From: Nemertoderma westbladi
Taxonomy: Eukaryota; Xenacoelomorpha; Nemertodermatida; Nemertodermatidae
DNA length: 22,182 nt
Direction: 5' to 3'
Assembly: GCA_032718475.1 (NCBI GenBank)
Contig: JAUCBJ010007587.1
Location: 1 to 22,182 of the forward strand
Below the pieces are notes generated by a model, which saw only the letters and a list, made by a program, of their open reading frames with translations, searched no databases and had not been told where the DNA came from. The translations under genes were made by a program, and so were the position numbers. This document shows positions 17,386 through 22,182 of the stretch, in pieces. Within the stretch, counting starts at the first letter, position 1. Each line of letters begins with the position of its first letter.

Positions 17386-17868
17386 TATTACTACTTATAA
17401 TAATTATTACTATTTACTATTATTACTATTAACTATTATTACTATTAACTATTATTACTATTTACTATTATTACTATTTACTATTATTACTATTTACTAC
17501 TATTACTATTTACTATTATTACTATTTACTATTATTACTATTTACTATTATTATTAACTATTATTACTATTTACTATTAACTATTATTACTATTTACTAT
17601 TATTACTATTTACTATTATTACTATTAACTATTATTACTATTTACTATTAACTATTATTACTTATTATTACTATTTACTATTAACTATTATTATTATTTA
17701 CTATTAACTATTACTAATATTTACTATTATTACTGTTTACTATTATTACTATTAACTATTATTACTATTTACTATTAACTATTATTACTATTTACTATTA
17801 ACTATTATTACTATTAACTATTATTACTATTTACTTTTAACTATTATTACTATTTACTATTTACTAAT
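17386..17868 (+). repeat. Minisatellite block 2 (largest)
   Basis: About 480 bp of the same family and orientation as block 1. It mixes the 16 bp unit TTTACTATTATTACTA with shortened forms (TTTACTATTAACTATTATTAC) that suggest slippage and unequal exchange. Every reading frame through it gives low-complexity protein, so none is called. Confidence 0.95.
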
Positions 17869-18170
17869 AATGTGCTTGAGAGGCGCACGGAGTTCAAGGG
17901 CAAAGTTGAACTCGCGTAGCTTGAGGGAGACCGGCATCAGCGCAGCGGTGGTGGAGGCACGTATAGACGGGTGGTAGATTAAACTCTACTGTACTACATA
18001 GTCTAACCGCCATTTCGGGCATTATTAGAATAACTAACTTTAGGTTCTGGGATGCTATATATTTGTTTGGTGTTCGGTTTTATATAAGAAGGTGTTAATT
18101 GAGGTAAATTGTGCCATTTATTGGATTGTATACAATGGTAATAAACACTGTGACAGGTATTTTAAAAAAC
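17869..18170. other. Unique GC-richer insert between blocks 2 and 3
   Basis: The first 110 bp (GCGCACGGAGTTCAAGGGC and GACCGGCATCAGCGCAGCGG) are markedly richer in G+C than the surroundings and could be a diverged gene or transposon fragment. I cannot identify a product. The remainder is AT-rich. Confidence 0.35.
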
Positions 18171-18280
18171 TATTTACTATTATTACTATTAACTATTATT
18201 ACTATTTACTATTATTACTATTTACTATTATTACTATTTACTATTATTACTATTTACTATTATTACTATTTACTATTATT
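18171..18280 (+). repeat. Minisatellite block 3
   Basis: About 110 bp of regular TTTACTATTATTACTA units in the same orientation as the two blocks upstream, and more homogeneous than block 2. Unique DNA follows abruptly at TGAAACCAATCC. Confidence 0.95.
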
Positions 18281-18417
18281 TGAAACCAATCCTCATTTTA
18301 TTAACAATAGTTAAAAAAACTTTCAAACGAACAATAGGACATGACATCGATATACACACGGATAAAATAAACCCACCACCAGCTGACTCGCTAATAGATA
18401 GTTTAAATATATAGATT

Positions 18418-19060
18418 TTACGGTTTCACCTCCGCATTCGCCACCACGACGGCTGCCTCAGCCCAATTCACTTTGACTGGCCGCCTGGCTGCAGAGCGGC
18501 ACCTACGTATGCAGAGCAGCATCGACCAAAGTAGAGCAAAGCTCAAGTTGCGCCTCACCCAGACAACGCACTCTGAGTACGGGACGCTTCGTTTGTCGCA
18601 CAACTTCATCGACAGCCTCTTCACGAACTGGCTCGCCGATGGGCCAATGCCACCGTAAGCCGACAGGATGAAGGGAGTAAAGATTGAATGTTCAACCTCC
18701 CTTAAACGTTCCTCATATTTGAAGACCTTGGGGTTCTCGTTGTGTCGGTAGACAGCGTCCGAATCCATGGAGATGTAGGAGGCTGCGAGAGGGTTGAAGA
18801 CCGACACATCAATGAAAGTTCTTTGAAATCGGTTTCCCCAAAACCCACAAGCAGATACATCTAGACGGGCCAGCTGGTCAGTTGATGTTGAGCGATGAAC
18901 AAAGGTCTCACCAGTGAGGGACTGGAGCATTGGCTCAACAGTGACACTATGGGCGACTTCTGAGAAAGTGGAGGCAATGAAATCTCTAACCTCATTATGC
19001 CTAATAGAGGAAAATCCTCCTGTGGGACACGACAGAACATGAGAACTGAAAGTCGTGAAC
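18418..19060 (-). CDS. Restriction-like endonuclease segment of the LINE fossil
   Basis: This is the longest intact piece of the element. From H25 and C29 (second half of the CCHC-type motif) it runs through RHNEVRD (38-44), TVEP, ARLDVSACGFWG (D85), RTFIDVSVFNP (D102) and YEERLREVEHSIFTPF (E141). The Asp pair separated by about 16 residues, within strand-like hydrophobic stretches, fits a PD-(D/E)XK nuclease that would nick the target for target-primed reverse transcription. The C-terminal ~20 residues (NWAEAAVVVANAEVKP) look like variable tail. The plus-strand reading of the same region is a shadow. Confidence 0.65.
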
Positions 19061-19690
19061 CACAAGCACATCGAGAAGGGAGATTTTTCGGGGTCCACCC
19101 ATAACGAAGGCATATCGCGTCCCTAAACTCTTCTTTATTTAAATGCGTATCATGGAGAGTTAGTGGCTTACTGTTCAGCCATGTTGAAGCCCCCTTCTCC
19201 GCCATAAAGGCGGGGCAGTTTCCCCTGGCTCGGTGACACCTCCACTGACACGATATTCACTTTCCTCTTCGAGGCTACCATGTTCTCAACCTTGACTTCG
19301 CTGACAATGGAACGCTGCTCCGCCCGGACCTCCACCATTGTTTCTAAGTTCTGATCAGCAAACGGCAGACACACCCGTCGAGAATTGGCGTACTGGGGAG
19401 CAAGATCATTCGGTGTTGGTATACCCAATCCACCTGCACGTACAGGTAATGACAGTAACAGGCGTTCTGTGGGTCATATTGCGGGGCGGTCCATGAGTCG
19501 CCTAAGGAACTCCTCTATTGAGTGCTCCAACTTGTCGTAGTGGGTGATAGCCCCCTGGACAACCCGAGAAAGAAATCTCCACCGACACACTAGACCAAAT
19601 ACTAGGCCGGCATACGCACAGTGGGGATCTATTGCTGTGATTTCGGCTAGCCGATGTACCTCCTCCACAAACTCCAATATCACAAAGTAT
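18418..19690 (-). pseudogene. C-terminal part of an RLE-type non-LTR retrotransposon
   Basis: The minus strand reads, in order: FVEEVHRLAEITAIDPHCAY...RWRFLSRV (post-RT thumb-like); a TGA at 19474-19476; ERLLLSLPVRAGGLGIPTP in the same frame; a frame change near 19205; EKGASTWLNSKPL...FRDAICLRYGW and CACG; a frame change near 19060; then SSHVLSCPTGGFSSIRHNEV. The CXC...HX3C motif before R-H-N-E, followed by VEP, ARLDV (D85 of the last segment) and FIDVSVFNP (D102), has the layout of the CCHC motif plus restriction-like endonuclease of R2-type LINEs. The final segment (18418-19113) ends SFALLWSMLLCIRRC. This protein family is widely amplified in cnidarian and mollusc genomes. The reverse transcriptase core itself is missing. 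The assignment to the R2-like RLE group is by motif layout only. Confidence 0.75.
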
Positions 19691-19709
19691 ACAGGGACTG
19701 AAATGTCCT

Positions 19710-20096
19710 GAACAATCTTCCATCTCAACCCATAACTTTTCATCGCTCTTTGTCAATCTAGCTTTGGGTACGACCATTTTGACGCTCCTACCTCGCCCTA
19801 CAAACGGCTTCAAGGCTATTCCATACGATTTGTATTGTCCCTCAATAATATCAAAGCTTAGTGAACGCATCTCCGAAACGTGCAGCATTTATTTCGCATC
19901 GAAGGCTTTGTTAAAACAACATATTCATGTCCATGGAGGAGCGGAACACGATAACGTGGGCTTGGATGAAGAGAACAAAGAACAGGCAGATCCAGCCCTA
20001 CTTCAAACCAACCGAGCGATATCCATTATATCTATCGAGGAACACTTGGGAGGAAATTACTATTTAGTATTAATTACTATTGCTAATTATATTTGA
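19710..20096 (+). pseudogene. C-terminal fragment with a C2H2-like finger
   Basis: The plus-strand frame open from at least 19710 reads FSSLFVNLALGTT, then FKAIPYDLYCPSIISKLSE, then CSIYFASKALLKQHIHVHG, an acidic stretch, and a stop at 20094-20096. The last motif has the aromatic, hydrophobic and HX3H spacing of a C2H2 finger with one Cys of the pair replaced. The phrase PYDLYCPS before a terminal finger recalls, from memory, the C-terminus of an amplified uncharacterised invertebrate protein family; I cannot confirm this here. No start codon of its own is needed if it is a fragment. It abuts the LINE fossil on the opposite strand at about 19700. Confidence 0.45.
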
Positions 20097-20137
20097 TTGA
20101 TTATTGCTATTGATAAAAAACTAATTAGTATTAATTA

Positions 20138-20330
20138 TTAATTATTAATGCTAATAATAATTTTTTCTGAGCGTGATGTGACATAGGGAAGGGGTGTCAA
20201 CAATTTTGTGACGAATTGTGACAGAAGGGGGGGGGGGGGGGGGGGGGTGTAAAAAATAGCCAAAAAATGCGTGACGTCATTTATGGACGCCCCCATAACA
20301 TGATGGATGCAATGTTTGTTTGGCATTTAT
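20138..20330. repeat. Dispersed-repeat-like segment with G21 tract
   Basis: The segment from TGAGCGTGATGTGACATAGG through TTTTGTGACGAATTGTGACAG, the G21 run (20227-20247) and AATGCGTGACGTCATTTATG to GACGCCCCCATAAC has the look of a highly repeated invertebrate transposon-end sequence. It contains several GTGAC words and a CRE-like TGACGTCA. The minus-strand ORF through it includes poly-Pro from the G tract and is not believed. The identification as an element end is from memory and weak. Confidence 0.35.
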
Positions 20331-20560
20331 TTTCGTGCCGCTATCCTGTTAAGGATGTGTCACGAAATTATGTCTTTTGGTTAACTGTGCTGATCATTAT
20401 ATATTTAATTTTCTAGTTAATAATTTTTGTGTCTTAGTTTAATTCTACTGTAGTCGTTAGCAGGTGAGCCCATGCAACCCCTACTTGAGACTTATTTCCA
20501 GCTATTATCAGCTAAAGTAATTTACTATGGTGCTGCCTCATTAGGAGCCCGCTTGACAGC

Positions 20561-20614
20561 GGGATACTTACTGTAAGAATCTCAGGGATACTTTCTGTAA
20601 AAATCTCAGGATAC
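20561..20614 (+). repeat. 24 bp tandem duplication
   Basis: GGGATACTTACTGTAAGAAT and GGGATACTTTCTGTAAAAAT start at 20561 and 20585, each followed by CTCA. A third partial copy (GGATAC) starts at 20609. The two full copies have two or three mismatches. Confidence 0.85.
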
Positions 20615-21409
20615 ATTACACTGACTGACATACTGACTGATAATTATCTAGGTTAAGGCACTTCCTGCCTGGCGATTTTGATGAAATTTTGCAAGTACAT
20701 TGCTTTGGTGGTTCATAATCGCGTTACAAAATTTCAGATCGATTCTATGTGTGGTATTCGATATATTTAGTTTTTTGACATTGTTTTGTCGCGAAATTAA
20801 AAGCAATGGCAAAATAACAGCTGGTGTTCATGATGAAATATGGCTTAATATGTTATACACAGTCATAGAAAAACGTGTTGGTTGCCAAGTCACATAAGCT
20901 GTTGGTTTCTAATGTATTACCCCATAAGCTGATTGCTCTCCCAGTGCTTCCTAAGGGTATATCTACAATAAGGTTACTCACTCTGCTATGTTGAGGGGTG
21001 GATCAGGATAATTAATTTTAGTTACACAAAGCAGTGTGTTGTGTCCTATTGCAGTCGATACTCACTGTGGATTGTAAAATGTTTTGTCTGGGAAGAGATA
21101 TTCCGCTTGACGACGGGGTAATACCTATAGAAGGAAACTAAATTTGTTATTTGGCTCTATTCGTTGTTATTTATCTGGTTGTGCATCATGGGCATTTTTT
21201 ATAAATATTCGGTAATCGTATCTTATATCTTGTAAACATGCTTGATAATGAAATTATTTGCTTCATATTATATTTTTGTTAGTGGTAGCTAAGTTGCATT
21301 TTTTATTATGTGGGGCGAGCCACAAAGTCAGCTAGCCTCACGCCTTGCAGTTTAGACAATTTTAGTTTACTTACTGCTGACTGACAGTTCTTTGTAATAG
21401 TCTTGGCTA

Positions 21410-21525
21410 GGATTTTTCCCCCGGGCTCCTTCCAGCCAGCTTGCTGGCTTTCTAGTTTATATATACATATATTTGGGTTATGGAAATAAAATAAAGTATT
21501 ATTATAGTATTATTATTATTAAAAG
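21410..21525 (+). mobile_element. Possible 3' end of a retroposon with (ATT)n tail
   Basis: A hairpin AGCCAGCTTGCTGGCT (about 21434-21449) is followed by TATGGAAATAAAATAAAG and then a TATTATTATT tract ending at about 21522. A poly(A) signal directly followed by a simple-repeat tail is the usual look of a LINE or SINE 3' end. No coding part is visible upstream, so this would be a severely truncated copy. Confidence 0.25.
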
Positions 21526-22028
21526 TGTCTGATTGGTTAGCGAATTATATAAGTCACACAGCAGAAGATCCAATGATCGATCAGTCATCTACTTAGTAAC
21601 TTTATTTGTTTGTTACAATTTCATTCACTGAATTAATTATATTTATTTAGTTGCGTTAATGATACAATCTCTATAAAGTTTTATTAAAAACAAAGCGATT
21701 GTTGATAAAAAATATCCTAAAGTATAATTATAATACAGTGTAAAAAATGATGTTGCAATTATTTTTTGATTCTTGATTAATTCAATATTACACATGGTAC
21801 AGGACACTGGAATCATTTACCAGTACTTATGGATTTAACCGTATCTGGTCAGGGCTATTTTACTATGTACTTGGCCCCGGAAGGGGTGGATCAAAATTAC
21901 AAATTTGATGGTATGGGTTTTCGAGGTCGCTAATCACGATCTCGTTAATAATATTTTCATACAGTAAATTTATTTATTATTAAATTTATTATTTTTTATA
22001 AATAGAATAGTTATATCTTTCTCCACAT

Positions 22029-22070
22029 ATGCTTCCTATTGATCCCCCAATGCTTCCTATTGATCCTCCA
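22029..22070 (+). repeat. 21 bp tandem duplication
   Basis: ATGCTTCCTATTGATCCCCC and ATGCTTCCTATTGATCCTCC start at 22029 and 22050, with one mismatch. A third, partial copy starts with ATGTTCTA. Confidence 0.9.
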
Positions 22071-22182
22071 ATGTTCTATAGTTATTCGCATTCATTAGTT
22101 TAACAGTGAAGTATTTAATATTAAGAGCGTGAGGGAGGGGAGGGGGATACATTACTTACTAAATGAGTTTATCGATTGAAAC

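Larger units (their letters stand above)
20331..22182. other. AT-rich flank, no gene supported
   Basis: No protein family, tRNA or rRNA is recognised. It contains a small hairpin CCCGCTTGACAGCGGG (20548-20563), the two tandem duplications listed separately, a possible element 3' end near 21480-21520, and a segment at 21780-21945 (GGTTTTCGAGGTCGCTAATC) that looks like a dispersed repeat. The 65-residue ORF at 20700-20897 shows no family resemblance. Confidence 0.45.

Noticed and set aside
17071-18280. CRISPR-like repeat array
   Set aside because: The repeats are contiguous 16 bp units without unique spacers, in eukaryotic DNA, and no cas gene is present.
17023-18314. Tyr/Leu-rich ORFs through the minisatellite
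   Set aside because: They are translations of a simple repeat in every frame.
19502-19888. 128-residue minus-strand ORF
   Set aside because: It overlaps both the LINE fossil frame and the finger fragment, and its sequence matches neither family's pattern.

Overview
The window is animal nuclear DNA. It is AT-rich and gene-poor, and it consists mostly of mobile elements and their fossils. A BEL/Pao LTR retrotransposon, a fossil BEL/Pao integrase, a non-LTR element with an R2-like endonuclease tail, minisatellites and a 1.1 kb foldback element together suggest an invertebrate, probably marine. I cannot name the species. I see no bacterial operon, ribosome binding site, tRNA, rRNA or CRISPR array.

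Positions 44-11643 hold one BEL/Pao-type element. Its 928 bp terminal repeats (44-971 and 10716-11643) differ at only three positions that I could find. Between them lie a 2.2 kb repeat-rich leader, a gag-protease-pol block (3206-7271), a 1.6 kb spacer with a 163 bp tandem duplication, and a second protein-coding region that I do not recognise (8908-10429), placed where env would sit. Gag, three zinc knuckles and the aspartic protease are recognisable. The reverse transcriptase with most of RNase H, and the whole integrase core, are missing as two frame-preserving deletions. Gag and the second gene carry in-frame stops and frame changes. Near-identical terminal repeats around a dead interior suggest a defective copy mobilised by proteins supplied in trans. 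The first 43 bases of the window are the tail of another copy of the same LTR, placed head to tail with this one.

Positions 11644-15490 are AT-rich flank with two long homopolymers (G20, C19) and a foldback element of about 1.1 kb (13829-14940). Positions 15500-15850 are GC-richer and hold a cluster of promoter-like palindromes: an RFX-type X-box, a full CRE, three CCAAT boxes and an E2F-like site. Positions 16180-16640 carry GGTGTC palindromes and a hairpin around a second CRE.

Positions 16687-17045 (minus strand) hold a BEL/Pao integrase fossil. Three blocks of a 16 bp minisatellite follow (17071-18280). Positions 18418-19690 (minus) are the broken C-terminal part of an RLE-type non-LTR retrotransposon. 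It abuts a plus-strand fragment ending in a C2H2-like finger (19710-20096) and a dispersed-repeat segment with a G21 tract. The rest, to 22182, is AT-rich DNA with short tandem duplications and no gene that I can support.
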